From contig NZ_CP090982.1 in the NCBI RefSeq assembly GCF_021513135.1, positions 154,491 through 218,490 of the forward strand: DNA of 64,000 nt, read 5' to 3'. Source of the stretch: Vibrio sp. SS-MA-C1-2. GTDB lineage: Bacteria > Pseudomonadota > Gammaproteobacteria > Enterobacterales > Vibrionaceae. Positions 53,181-61,187 of this stretch are shown here, piece after piece. Within the stretch, counting starts at the first letter, position 1; each line of letters begins with the position of its first letter. Under the pieces are notes generated by a model. The model was not told where the DNA came from, made no database searches, and saw only the letters and a program-made list of their open reading frames with translations. A program made the position numbers and the translations under genes.

Positions 53181-53300
53181 AGTATTTACCTATTAAATAA
53201 CGTGAACCAATCGTTCTCAAAGAGCCTAAAGGCTGACTTTGATAACTTTTGGTTATTTATAAACGGACAACTAGAATTAGCTGTTTGTGTTTAGGAAGGA

Positions 53301-53453
53301 CTAAGCGTTGTCGAAATAGTCATATTCAACTAAGTCGGCTATACGCTTTGCTTTTTGTTTTAACCGCCAATCGCCACTGCGCTTTGCAGATCGAAGAAGG
53401 CGCAATGAGCGCCTTCTTTTATCGGTAGCGGTTGACGAATTATGACGACGCAT
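53301..53453 (-). CDS. Small basic protein (50 residues)
   Basis: A frame starting MRRHNSSTATDKRRRSLRLL, with AGAGG 9 nt before the ATG and only 11 nt after the ssb stop. It is strongly basic at the N-terminus and acidic at the end (ADLVEYDYFDNA). The internal AAGGCGC / GCGCCTT hairpin may also act as a partial terminator. Too short for family assignment; nucleic-acid binding is likely from charge. It fills the space between ssb and the CobS-like gene. Confidence 0.5.
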   Translation of the reverse strand: MRRHNSSTATDKRRRSLRLLRSAKRSGDWRLKQKAKRIADLVEYDYFDNA

Positions 53454-53464
53454 AACTGTTACCT

Positions 53465-54358
53465 CTACTGACGAAATTGACCTTGATTAAAACCATTTGC
53501 TTGAGCTGCAGGTTGAGCATTGCCTTGCTGTTGCATTGGAGCCTGATTAACAGGTTGGTGCATTGCAGGTGGTGTTTGAACAGGAGCTTGCTGATGCATT
53601 GCTTGTTGATTCACAGGCGGTTGCATTGCAGGGGCTTGCTGTTGCGTTGGAGCTGACTGTTGCGTTCGTGCAGATTTAATTGCATCGAGTTCGGCTTTGG
53701 GAATGTGATGAATAACGCGATTTAGTCGAAAATCATTAGTAACAACTTGGTTACCGTGCTGATCTTGGTACTGAGAAGTTCGCACTTCAGAGTCAACTAA
53801 TAGCAAATCACCTTTTTGTGGTAAGGTCTTCATCATGTTGCCGTTGACAACTAAACGAGTCCAAACCGTAGGCGCATCTTGCCAGTTTCCGTTTTCATCT
53901 TTAAACGAGCGGTTTAATGCAATAGAGATATTACTAAAGACATTATTCGCTGTTTGTTTTGTCTCTACATTACCGACATTACCACCGAGTAAATAATTAT
54001 TGGCAGTAATCATCGACGCACCATCATTTGCTAAATTTGCGTAGGTATTGGCATCAATATACGTCTCAAATTCATACACATAGTGGTAGTGAACTTTAAA
54101 CTGACTATTGTTGTTACCTTGCGCGTCAAAAGCATCAAAATAAGTACGAGCAATAACAAAATCACCAGCTTTTAACATAGAAAAGCGAGGATTCGTGTTT
54201 GGAACGTAGAGCGTTAATGAACTTTCAATACATTTAAGTTCATTGTTTTGTGTGTAATAAACACGATTGAGTAAATCAATCGAAGCAAAACCTTCAAAGT
54301 GTTGAATATCAAGGATTTGACCAGATAGACGACCTGAGTTTACTTTTAAATTACGCAT
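53465..54358 (-). CDS. ssb: Single-stranded DNA-binding-like protein with Gln/Pro-rich tail
   Basis: 297 residues, AGAAGGTAAATATTATG start. Residues ~1-225 are beta-rich with OB-fold-like phrases (GQILDIQHFEGFASIDLL, TVWTRLVVNGNMM, KGDLLLVDSEVRTSQYQDQ, HGNQVVTNDFRLNRVIHH); the last is a hallmark of SSB-type strands. Residues ~230-297 are low complexity, rich in Gln, Pro, Met and Ala, as in SSB tails, but end NQGQFRQ without the acidic DDIPF tip that recruits partners. It would coat single-stranded DNA during transfer or repair. First gene of the block and preceded by a ~245-nt structured leader with the motif at 54602. Confidence 0.65.
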   Translation of the reverse strand: MRNLKVNSGRLSGQILDIQHFEGFASIDLLNRVYYTQNNELKCIESSLTLYVPNTNPRFSMLKAGDFVIARTYFDAFDAQGNNNSQFKVHYHYVYEFETYIDANTYANLANDGASMITANNYLLGGNVGNVETKQTANNVFSNISIALNRSFKDENGNWQDAPTVWTRLVVNGNMMKTLPQKGDLLLVDSEVRTSQYQDQHGNQVVTNDFRLNRVIHHIPKAELDAIKSARTQQSAPTQQQAPAMQPPVNQQAMHQQAPVQTPPAMHQPVNQAPMQQQGNAQPAAQANGFNQGQFRQ

Positions 54359-54388
54359 AATATTTACCTTCTTATTTGATAAAGTACG

Positions 54389-54635
54389 TCAGATAAGAAG
54401 CTTCTTCCTCCCAATCGGGAAGAATTTCTTCTGCTCCGACGGAGGTTTGTGTCGCAATGCGACGGTTGGCAGGATATTTAGTCCTGATGACAGTTAGCTG
54501 CAGTCACAACAGTGTGTAAACATTGACCGTTGGCAAGGCCAAGAGGATCGCGTTTACGATTGAATAAGTAAATTATGGCAGGTGAAATGAGGAGAAAAGT
54601 CATCTAACAGGATTAAAACGTTCTGATTTTGGTTT
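54389..54635 (-). promoter_or_regulatory. Structured leader A and promoter motif of the ssb operon
   Basis: The motif ATCTAACAGGATTAAAACG (54602-54620) marks the promoter end. Downstream in the leader are GCAGTCACAACAGTGTG-type sequence shared with leader C, the stem GTCGC AAT GCGAC (54451-54463), and a TTCTTCC / GGAAGAA hairpin (54402-54424) close to the start codon. Same order of parts as leader C. Confidence 0.6.
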
Positions 54636-54692
54636 AGTTAATGTCTAATGCACTATAACCAATTTGGTATGAAAAAATATAATAGCAAACGT

Positions 54693-54716
54693 GATACTCC
54701 CCAATCAGGGAGTATC
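54693..54716 (-). terminator. Hairpin after the 54745 gene
   Basis: GATACTCCC CAATCA GGGAGTATC, a perfect 9-bp stem 29 bp past the stop at 54745. No U-run; may terminate with help or stabilise the mRNA end. Confidence 0.5.
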
Positions 54717-54744
54717 AACGCTAATAAGTTACTCATTAATGAAG

Positions 54745-55017
54745 CTAAACAATGAGTATATTCATATTCATCAGACGATGGTCATTGACAAAGTTGAGTT
54801 CATCAAGAGTGAAAAACCCTTGATCAACGTAGAGTTTATCAACTGACAGTTCTGTACATAGATCGAATAATTCACCCACAAACAACGAATTACAATCACC
54901 GTAGTTGTGCAGTGTGTTATATGTGACTGAATTGAGCAGCGTTTGCACGCGATCATCAATAATCACATTCTCATTTGATAGAGCCAGAGCTTTATCAGAA
55001 AAATTTAAGCTATTCAT
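54745..55017 (-). CDS. Hypothetical 90-residue protein
   Basis: Acidic, helical (DDRVQTLLNSVTYNTLHNYG, LFDLCTELSVDKLYVDQG), no signal peptide. The start overlaps no neighbour but lies 9 nt after the gene at 55026, so it is in the same leftward unit. No motif recognised. Confidence 0.5.
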   Translation of the reverse strand: MNSLNFSDKALALSNENVIIDDRVQTLLNSVTYNTLHNYGDCNSLFVGELFDLCTELSVDKLYVDQGFFTLDELNFVNDHRLMNMNILIV

Positions 55018-55025
55018 ATAAACCT

Positions 55026-55601
55026 CTAAACTTTCAAGTTTGATAAGTATGCAAAAGCTAAAAATTCTACATATTCGTCGTAAAAATTTAGGTAATGCTG
55101 CTCACAGCCAGTTAAAGCACAGTGGCAAACGTCATTTTGATAAAAGATTAGTTCAGGACACTCAAAACTATCTCTTGTTGTTAAAAGAAGATCGTTAAAG
55201 TCATCTTGATATTTTCCGCCATCCATCACTAGATGATATTTAGCTGCAACAGCATTACTCTGGACAGTAGCGAAATTATCGTATTCGCTGATAATACCGA
55301 TTTCTCCTTTTAGCTTGATTTGCACGCCATATGACTTGTCATGACTAAAGAAGATAAGCGTTGCATCAAAATCTGGTAAAGATAATGATACGAGGCCATC
55401 TAAAAAAGCGTAGTTTCCTTTAATGTGGTCAAACTTATCGTTAGGTAAACCATTCTTTAGCTTGCCGTATTGTGTGTTCAATTTAGCTGCAAGGCTATCT
55501 ATATCAATATGCTTACCGCGATTTTCCAATTTGGGCAAACGGTAGCGATATGGATGCTTAACAAACGAGTTAATACTAAAATCTAGATCATCAATGTTCA
55601 T
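55026..55601 (-). CDS. Hypothetical 191-residue protein
   Basis: Begins MNIDDLDFSINSFVKHPYRY. Central strands (GNYAFLDGLVSLSLPDFDAT, LIFFSHDKSYGVQIKLKG) suggest an alpha-beta fold; the C-terminal part has FYQNDVCHCALTGCEQHYLN, three cysteines and two histidines that could bind zinc. Overlaps the stop of the next upstream gene by 4 nt (ATGA-type coupling). Function unknown. Confidence 0.55.
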   Translation of the reverse strand: MNIDDLDFSINSFVKHPYRYRLPKLENRGKHIDIDSLAAKLNTQYGKLKNGLPNDKFDHIKGNYAFLDGLVSLSLPDFDATLIFFSHDKSYGVQIKLKGEIGIISEYDNFATVQSNAVAAKYHLVMDGGKYQDDFNDLLLTTRDSFECPELIFYQNDVCHCALTGCEQHYLNFYDEYVEFLAFAYLSNLKV

Positions 55602-56119
55602 TTTGTTACCTCGCTTAACTTGGTTGATTCAGTTAGTGTCTCGATTAGTTGCAGTTCAAATTTTGGCGTAGCTTTAACGGTTGTTAAAAAGCCTTTTTTG
55701 ACCGCTTCTTCAATTGACAATTGCTGACCAAGTAATTGAATCAACTGATTAACATCAGTGAAATAGATATTATCTTTGGTGTCTGAAAAGATAATTGGAA
55801 CAAGGTACTGCTTCCAGATGAATGACCAAAAATAGCGATTACCATAGCTATCGACCAGATATTCAGCTTCCGTCATGAGTTTACCAACTACTTTTAATTC
55901 ATCCTCATTAAGAAGTGAAAGGTATAGTTCTGGTAAGTTCATCGAAGCGATATAAGCATTCAATTCAATGGTATCTGTTGAAGTCACGATATTGCCTTGG
56001 CCATCGTACATGACGGTTTTTGCAATAACGGCCCCTGGCTGAATACTGTATATTTTTTTGTTGACCAATTTGGTCAAGGGAGTGTTTTTATCAATTGTCT
56101 TGATTTGAGATGCAAACAT
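55598..56119 (-). CDS. Hypothetical 173-residue protein
   Basis: The ATG at 56119 has AAGGAGG 6 nt upstream, which decides the start; the frame also extends to 56176 without a better site. It has SIQPGAVIAKTVMYDGQGNI, then a helical part with LYLSLLNEDELKVVGKLMTE and NRYFWSFIWKQYLVPIIFSD. Soluble; no family recognised. Lies in the chain of small leftward genes 57805-54745, coupled to the gene at 55026 by overlap. Confidence 0.55.
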   Translation of the reverse strand: MFASQIKTIDKNTPLTKLVNKKIYSIQPGAVIAKTVMYDGQGNIVTSTDTIELNAYIASMNLPELYLSLLNEDELKVVGKLMTEAEYLVDSYGNRYFWSFIWKQYLVPIIFSDTKDNIYFTDVNQLIQLLGQQLSIEEAVKKGFLTTVKATPKFELQLIETLTESTKLSEVTK

Positions 56120-56210
56120 AGTTGCCTCCTTATCAAGCAGATCTGAACCTGCACAAGCAGGTTCTTCACTGCTCATGGCGGTTTTTTGGATAGGATTTAC
56201 ATAGGTACGG

Positions 56211-56591
56211 TTAAATATAAACAGTAACTAATGGTTGCGATGAAAAGATAAAAATAAGCCATAATTTTGCCCATTTTAAAGCATTTAAATAAGCTAATTC
56301 GTCACTTCTTGCTCTTAATCCTTCCTTTTTGGCTGTTTTATTTAGCTTTTCTAAAGTTAGATAAACTAAATTCCAGGCCAGAATATTGACCCAATCCAAT
56401 AAGTGGGGAAATGTCTCACCAAATATCATCAACTCGGTCATTGCAAAACAGAAGTCAGTCAGAAAAATACCAACGACCATTAGAAAAAAATAACGGATAT
56501 TGATAAGCGTCAGGCTCGAATCTGGATACAAATAAAATCGAATCATATTGCATTGATAGATATTGATGGCTTTCAAAAATAGAAAATTCAT
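56211..56591 (-). CDS. Small integral membrane protein
   Basis: 126 residues with three hydrophobic stretches (LTLINIRYFFLMVVGIFLTDF, split by short loops; LLDWVNILAWNLVYLTL; KLWLIFIFSSQPLVTVYI) and a basic-charged loop (NKTAKKEGLRARSDE). GAGG lies 9 nt before the ATG. No family recognised; may be a membrane anchor or an entry-exclusion-like protein, which is only a guess from size and place on a conjugative element. Confidence 0.5.
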   Translation of the reverse strand: MNFLFLKAINIYQCNMIRFYLYPDSSLTLINIRYFFLMVVGIFLTDFCFAMTELMIFGETFPHLLDWVNILAWNLVYLTLEKLNKTAKKEGLRARSDELAYLNALKWAKLWLIFIFSSQPLVTVYI

Positions 56592-56604
56592 AGGTAAAAC
56601 CTCA

Positions 56605-56862
56605 CTATTTTAGGCATACGACGAGATCATCATGCTGAACACCAAGTTTCATCATGAGACTGATTAGATATGTATTAATCTCTACTGGTTGAATGTGTTG
56701 GCGGCGAATAACTGTGTTGAAGTCAGAATTGCTAGATAGCAATGTTTCAACGGTTGTATGCTGCACATCACTCTTGATTACAACTTTGAATGTAATATTT
56801 CTTGCATAAACAATTGTTTCAAGCGCACCAGAGGAGGATGGAGTGAAAACGATATTAGTCAT
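56605..56862 (-). CDS. Hypothetical 85-residue protein
   Basis: The start at 56862 (MTNIVFTPSSSGALETIVYA) is chosen because GGGGG lies 9 nt upstream and the ATG overlaps the previous stop by 8 nt, giving translational coupling. Small alpha-beta composition (NITFKVVIKSDVQHTTVETL, INTYLISLMMKLGVQHDDL). Function unknown. Confidence 0.5.
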   Translation of the reverse strand: MTNIVFTPSSSGALETIVYARNITFKVVIKSDVQHTTVETLLSSNSDFNTVIRRQHIQPVEINTYLISLMMKLGVQHDDLVVCLK

Positions 56863-57274
56863 AATTAGCACCCCCAAGAAAAGGTAATCTTTCGCTTACT
56901 AGCTCATAGATTGACTTATCACGAAGATACATTGCTGTACGTTCAAAAATAGAAAAACCCATTTTATCGGCAATATCAGCAGGAATTATGATTGTTCTCT
57001 CGCAGATAAACTCGCCAGTACAAGGAACAACAGATACTTCAAATCGCTGTCTTGTTCGATGGTTAATCATTAGCAAGTTTGTTTTAGTGTGAAAGTAACG
57101 ACAAAATGTTTTTGGGTTAACTTTAACAACGTGTGTTGACTCATCAGTGATCGCTTGAGTAAAAATATGCTCTGTACGACCCGTTATCTCAACGCGAATT
57201 GCTGGACGCGGGATGTCACCGGGTAAAGTTCGACGTATGGGTTTATTACGAAGTAACTTGGAGGAGTAACTCAT
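56855..57274 (-). CDS. Hypothetical protein, paralogue of the gene at 57401
   Basis: 139 residues from the ATG at 57274, with GTGAGG upstream exactly as in its paralogue. Shared core: HIFTQAITDESTHVVKVNPK, NLLMINHRTRQRFEVSVVP, and ICERTIIIPADIADKMGF. The end of that core (IIIPADIADKMGF) recalls the AbrB-like swapped-hairpin or a double-psi barrel, but I would not name a family. Two tandem copies with equal leaders suggest a gene duplication within the operon. Confidence 0.55.
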   Translation of the reverse strand: MSYSSKLLRNKPIRRTLPGDIPRPAIRVEITGRTEHIFTQAITDESTHVVKVNPKTFCRYFHTKTNLLMINHRTRQRFEVSVVPCTGEFICERTIIIPADIADKMGFSIFERTAMYLRDKSIYELVSERLPFLGGANYD

Positions 57275-57295
57275 TTTAGCCTCACTTATTTTCAT

Positions 57296-57360
57296 AAAAA
57301 AAGAGAGACCTATCCCGAACGGGAGGTTGTCTCCCTGTGGGGTTGTTGCAATGCGACCGA
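57296..57360 (-). promoter_or_regulatory. Leader B: stem plus terminator-like hairpin
   Basis: On the minus strand: stem GTCGC ATT GCAAC (57345-57357), then a hairpin GAGAC ... GTCTC (57305-57333, inner CCCG/CGGG) followed by U7, ending just before the ATG region of the gene at 57274. The layout is that of an attenuator, between two paralogous genes. Confidence 0.6.
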
Positions 57361-57400
57361 TGGCTAAATAAGCGCATCTATCGAAGTTGAAATGATTTCT

Positions 57401-57805
57401 TTAACAGCCAAACATCTCTAATATCACATCTAAAAGTGACTTTGTTTCCGTTGGCTTTTCTTGAAAAGTAATCGTTGTATTCGTCATAAATGCAAAGTTC
57501 ATTTTATTCGCAATTTGGACGGGTAATATGACAGTTTTCTCACAGATATTAAGATCTCGATAGGGTACAACAGAAACTTCAAACCGTTGTTTCGTATCAT
57601 GATTTATCATCAGCAAGTTATTTTTGTCTTTAAAGTATTGATCAAAAATCTTAGCGTTTACTTTGACAACATTTGTTGTAACATCAGTGATCGCTTGAGT
57701 AAAAACATGAGCTGGCTTGTCTTGATAATCAATCTGATTAACAGGTATCAGGATTCCACCAATAAAAATGCTTTTAACTGGACCAAATTTTATAGAATAC
57801 TTCAT
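57401..57805 (-). CDS. Hypothetical protein, paralogue of the gene at 56855
   Basis: 134 residues from the ATG at 57805 (GTGAGGCTACAA before it; the GTG at 57817 is part of the ribosome site). Same core as its neighbour: HVFTQAITDVTTNVVKVNAK, NLLMINHDTKQRFEVSVVPY, CEKTVILPVQIANKMNF. First gene after leader C. Upstream, after the leader hairpin, the mRNA carries a two-codon frame ATGAAATAA, a curious minimal ORF just before the ribosome site. Function unknown. Confidence 0.55.
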   Translation of the reverse strand: MKYSIKFGPVKSIFIGGILIPVNQIDYQDKPAHVFTQAITDVTTNVVKVNAKIFDQYFKDKNNLLMINHDTKQRFEVSVVPYRDLNICEKTVILPVQIANKMNFAFMTNTTITFQEKPTETKSLLDVILEMFGC

Positions 57806-57834
57806 TTGTAGCCTCACTTATTTCATAAAAAAGA

Positions 57835-58042
57835 GAGACTTCTCCCACTATTGGGAGAATTAGTCTCCCCTGCGGGTTTATGTCACAATGTGACGGATGG
57901 CGAGATATTGAGTCTCGATGGCAGTTAGCTGCAGCCACAACAGGGTGTGAACATTGACCTTCGGCAAGGCCGAGTGGATCGTATTCACGGGTTAATGTAT
58001 TAAGTTTGGCAGATGGAAAGCATCAAAATCTCATCTAACAGG
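57835..58042 (-). promoter_or_regulatory. Structured leader C and promoter motif
   Basis: Motif ATCTAACAGGACTAAAAGC (58033-58051) lies 228 nt upstream of the ATG at 57805. The leader has CAGTTAGCTGCAGCCACAAC shared with leader A, the covarying stem GTCAC AAT GTGAC (57882-57894), and a GAGAC/GTCTC hairpin with inner TCTCCC/GGGAGA (57835-57867) followed by a U-run on the minus strand. About 160 nt align with leader A. Confidence 0.65.
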
Positions 58043-58068
58043 ACTAAAAGCTTCTGATTTTTGTTGAG

Positions 58069-58626
58069 TTACGGTGTTTGAATATCAATTTGGTAAAAAC
58101 CGTCTGACAATTGTGTGGACTCTGGTTTAAGTAAATGATGAGAAGGAAATTGAGAGCATAGCTCCATGATCTGTTTGATATTCGTTCTCAGGACCAAAGG
58201 GATAGGTTTTATCAACTTTTTATTCTCAAAATGGCTGTTTATATCTTTTGTCTTAATAAAAATGAATTTATTCTTATTGATGGCTGACAGATTGGGCTCA
58301 GGGATAAGAAGAAGCGTCGTTGACCAGGCACGCTCTATCTCGCGTAAAAGATGCACTATGTTGTCGTAGTCATTATCAAACTCAGGCTTAACTATCTCAC
58401 TAAGCTCTATCACTTTATTGAGTAGTTTTTTGTCTTTCTTGGCTATTTGCAGGAGCGTCTTGATGTCTTTTTTCGCTGATTTATAGCATGGCTTAGTTAA
58501 AGCTGATTTTAAAAATGCGGTGACTTGCTTAGTCTGCTCTGCTTCAGTGGTGCCATGTTTTAAATTGATCAACATCTTTATCAATAGATTATCAATTAAT
58601 TTCTCAAATTGGTCAGTATATGGCAT
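58069..58626 (-). CDS. Hypothetical 185-residue protein
   Basis: Begins MPYTDQFEKLIDNLLIKMLI, entirely helical for ~100 residues (TEAEQTKQVTAFLKSALTKP, KDIKTLLQIAKKDKKLLNKV), then a small alpha-beta end. No signal peptide or motif. It is 60 nt downstream of the helicase gene and likely cotranscribed, so a helper in DNA processing is possible. Not recognised. Confidence 0.5.
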   Translation of the reverse strand: MPYTDQFEKLIDNLLIKMLINLKHGTTEAEQTKQVTAFLKSALTKPCYKSAKKDIKTLLQIAKKDKKLLNKVIELSEIVKPEFDNDYDNIVHLLREIERAWSTTLLLIPEPNLSAINKNKFIFIKTKDINSHFENKKLIKPIPLVLRTNIKQIMELCSQFPSHHLLKPESTQLSDGFYQIDIQTP

Positions 58627-58685
58627 ATTAAGTGTTCATGGTGTTTAAGTTGTTAAATTGTAACATATTTAATAGCAATTGAACC

Positions 58686-60461
58686 TTACTTTTCAGGCTT
58701 GCCTTGCAGTGTGTAATAATCGGCCCAGGCTTCTAAATATTGAATAAACATTGATGGCTTCTTATAAGAGAACAGTATTTTTAGTTCTTGTTCGGCTCTT
58801 GTCATACCAACATAGAAAAGCCGCACTTCTTCATCAAGGTTATCGTCTTCGTCCTTCTTTTTAGGGATAGTATCTTCGTTCACATTAATGATATAAACCG
58901 TTGAATATTCTAGCCCCTTACTTGCATGGAGGGTCGATATAACTAAACTGTCGTCGCTTGTTGTTCCTTTTTTCATTGGCCGTATTATTTGCTGATATAA
59001 TGAAGATGTTGCTTTCTTTATTGACTTAGATCCTTTAAACCTATCTGTGATGATGTCACTAACTATTTCTAATAATCGGATTTTGTCTGTTTCTCGGAAC
59101 GCACAAATCAACGGTATGAGTTCAGCATGGAACTTGGCAAGATCAGCTGGTGAAGCGGTGTCACTTGGCAATTCCAATGCCAGTTTTTGAAGCAGTTTTT
59201 GTCCATCTTTGTTTGCGGTATTTTCAAATATTAACTGAACAATATCGGCAAAACTTTCATTATTAAGAGCAACATTCACTCTGCTAATCATGTACTCGGG
59301 ATAGCGAAAATAACTCATTATCTCTGTAAGTAACCTTTTATCTTTATGAACGAATGTATACATTATTTTGATAAAATATTTAACATCTAACTCATCTAAA
59401 AGAGCTTTGCCACCGAGCCGTTGATAATCGGTCACATCTTCAAGTAAAAGCCTTTTTTCAAGTAAGGTAATTTCTAGGTTGGTTCTGGCCAGTACTGCAT
59501 GATTTTTCGTTGTTGGACTTTTCTTTAATAACTTGGTTAAACAAAAGTACATGTCGCCATCCACTTCATAGAGAGAAACTGAACCGTCATGATCAAGTGC
59601 TGAGTGCAGTGTTTTTTCATAACGAAATGTATTTATATTAATAATTTCATTTGCAGCATCTAGTATACCTTGGCTGCATCGATAACACTCTGATAGATAA
59701 AATACTTCAGCTTTACTTCTATTTTCAAACCTTGTAAAAGCCTGATTTCCAAGTGAGTTTCGAAATTTATAGATTGCTTGATCGTCATCGCCACAGGCGA
59801 ATAAGTGAGTGCCACCATGTTGTTGCAGAACAAATTCAAGCTGCAGTGGATCACAATCTTGGAACTCATCAATGACCATGTGGGTCACGCCATAGAGTGT
59901 TGATAGTGTAGGTATAGAACTATTCACCATACCATCAACCACCTCTCTCATTATTACGGACAAATCAATAACTTTCTCTTTTTTTAGTAAGTCACAATAG
60001 ACTGTCCAGAATTTAAGATACTCAGATAATTCAGCAGTAGCCTTTACTTGACCGAACCTGTCAATTAATAGCATAGCTTCTTCCAGTCCGAGTAGTTCCT
60101 CTGGTTCATCTGCATTATAGATAGACGCAGCTCGTTCGATATAAACATAGGTATCAACACCTAAAATTAACCGGCGCGGTTTGTTGTATTTTTTCCAGAC
60201 CTTGATGGCCAATGAGTGAAAGGTGGTCGCATCAACTCGACGTTTTTGATGGGGTAGTAGGTTTGCTTTGAGTCTCTCTTTCAGGCTATCAGCAGCAGCT
60301 CTAGTGAATGAAATCATTAAGATAGAGCTATTATCATTACTTGTAATTTGTTTTATGGCATAGGCGATAGATAAGTGACTCTTACCAGAACCAGGAATTG
60401 CAACAACGAGAGCTGATTGTTCAGCGTTGACGGCAGCTTGCTGCCCTTGATTTAATCCCAT
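58686..60461 (-). CDS. UvrD/Rep-family superfamily 1A DNA helicase
   Basis: About 591 residues from the second ATG (60461), which puts the promoter motif at the standard 63 nt; the first ATG at 60473 is possible. All SF1A motifs are seen: Q-like LNQGQQAAV, I VVAIPGSGKSHLS, Ia TFHSLAIKVW, II MVIDEFQDCDP, III FACGDDDQAIYKFR, IV/V TLHASKGLEYSTVYI and VI RLFYVGMTRAEQEL. Shorter than UvrD (~720) and missing most of the 2B insertion. A 3'-5' helicase for plasmid replication, repair or processing. Its own promoter motif lies at 60524. Confidence 0.9.
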   Translation of the reverse strand: MGLNQGQQAAVNAEQSALVVAIPGSGKSHLSIAYAIKQITSNDNSSILMISFTRAAADSLKERLKANLLPHQKRRVDATTFHSLAIKVWKKYNKPRRLILGVDTYVYIERAASIYNADEPEELLGLEEAMLLIDRFGQVKATAELSEYLKFWTVYCDLLKKEKVIDLSVIMREVVDGMVNSSIPTLSTLYGVTHMVIDEFQDCDPLQLEFVLQQHGGTHLFACGDDDQAIYKFRNSLGNQAFTRFENRSKAEVFYLSECYRCSQGILDAANEIININTFRYEKTLHSALDHDGSVSLYEVDGDMYFCLTKLLKKSPTTKNHAVLARTNLEITLLEKRLLLEDVTDYQRLGGKALLDELDVKYFIKIMYTFVHKDKRLLTEIMSYFRYPEYMISRVNVALNNESFADIVQLIFENTANKDGQKLLQKLALELPSDTASPADLAKFHAELIPLICAFRETDKIRLLEIVSDIITDRFKGSKSIKKATSSLYQQIIRPMKKGTTSDDSLVISTLHASKGLEYSTVYIINVNEDTIPKKKDEDDNLDEEVRLFYVGMTRAEQELKILFSYKKPSMFIQYLEAWADYYTLQGKPEK

Positions 60462-60523
60462 AACTTCTACCATTTAGCCATACATAGTAAAAGTATAAGT
60501 GATCGCTTATCCAAGAAGCCGAA

Positions 60524-60545
60524 CTAACAGGATTATTTCATCATT
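60524..60545 (-). promoter_or_regulatory. Copy 8 of plasmid-wide promoter motif
   Basis: CTAACAGGATTATTTCATCA; the CTAACAGGA core with diverged flank, 63 nt upstream of the helicase start at 60461. Confidence 0.5.
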
Positions 60546-60651
60546 ATTTGGCAAGGAAACACTAACTTTAGCGCAGAGAGGAATTGCCACCTCGATTTGT
60601 TGTGTTAGTGTTGTAGTTCGGGAAGATAAGCTAACAACGTTCTTTTTAAGG

Positions 60652-60957
60652 TTATTTGACACGTTTAAGCCATACGGTAAGTTGTATACGGTAGGTTTCT
60701 AATTGATGGTCATTATAAGACAAAAGTGCTTTAGGTTCGGTTATTTCATTGTTACTTATAGCTAAGCATCGGGCTTTATTTTGCTCCCATTCCGCTTTCT
60801 CTATGACTGTTGCTATTTTTCCTAGAAAAATAACCTGCTCAATAAAGGAAAGTGAATTCTCTTCATGTTGATACTGAAAGTGTAATTCTCCCAACTTATC
60901 AAGCAATTCATCTGTTCTGGTTAAACGTGTATGGATTGGGGGGCCCATCTTTGACAT
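60652..60957 (-). CDS. Hypothetical 101-residue protein
   Basis: From the ATG at 60957 (GGAG 7 nt upstream). Mostly helical (TRLTRTDELLDKLGELHFQY, SFIEQVIFLGKIATVIEKAE), then YRIQLTVWLKRVK. No family. A lone gene between the helicase promoter and the Crp-like gene on the other strand. May be a small DNA-binding or plasmid-maintenance protein. Confidence 0.5.
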   Translation of the reverse strand: MSKMGPPIHTRLTRTDELLDKLGELHFQYQHEENSLSFIEQVIFLGKIATVIEKAEWEQNKARCLAISNNEITEPKALLSYNDHQLETYRIQLTVWLKRVK

Positions 60958-61187
60958 ATAAGACTCCACGGTGTTATTCGTTTTTAGTTATTATTTAGTG
61001 TAGTTAAGAAATTGAAATTATTACAATCTTAGTGAAATACGCTTTCTGATTTTTATACGAGTAAAAATAACGAATCAATGAAGATAGAGAATTGAGAATT
61101 TAATTACCAACATTACCCATAGACCCATTGGCATACTTGGCTAATAATTAAGCCTTAGTGCATCTTGCTTCATTGGTGGTTGATGGT

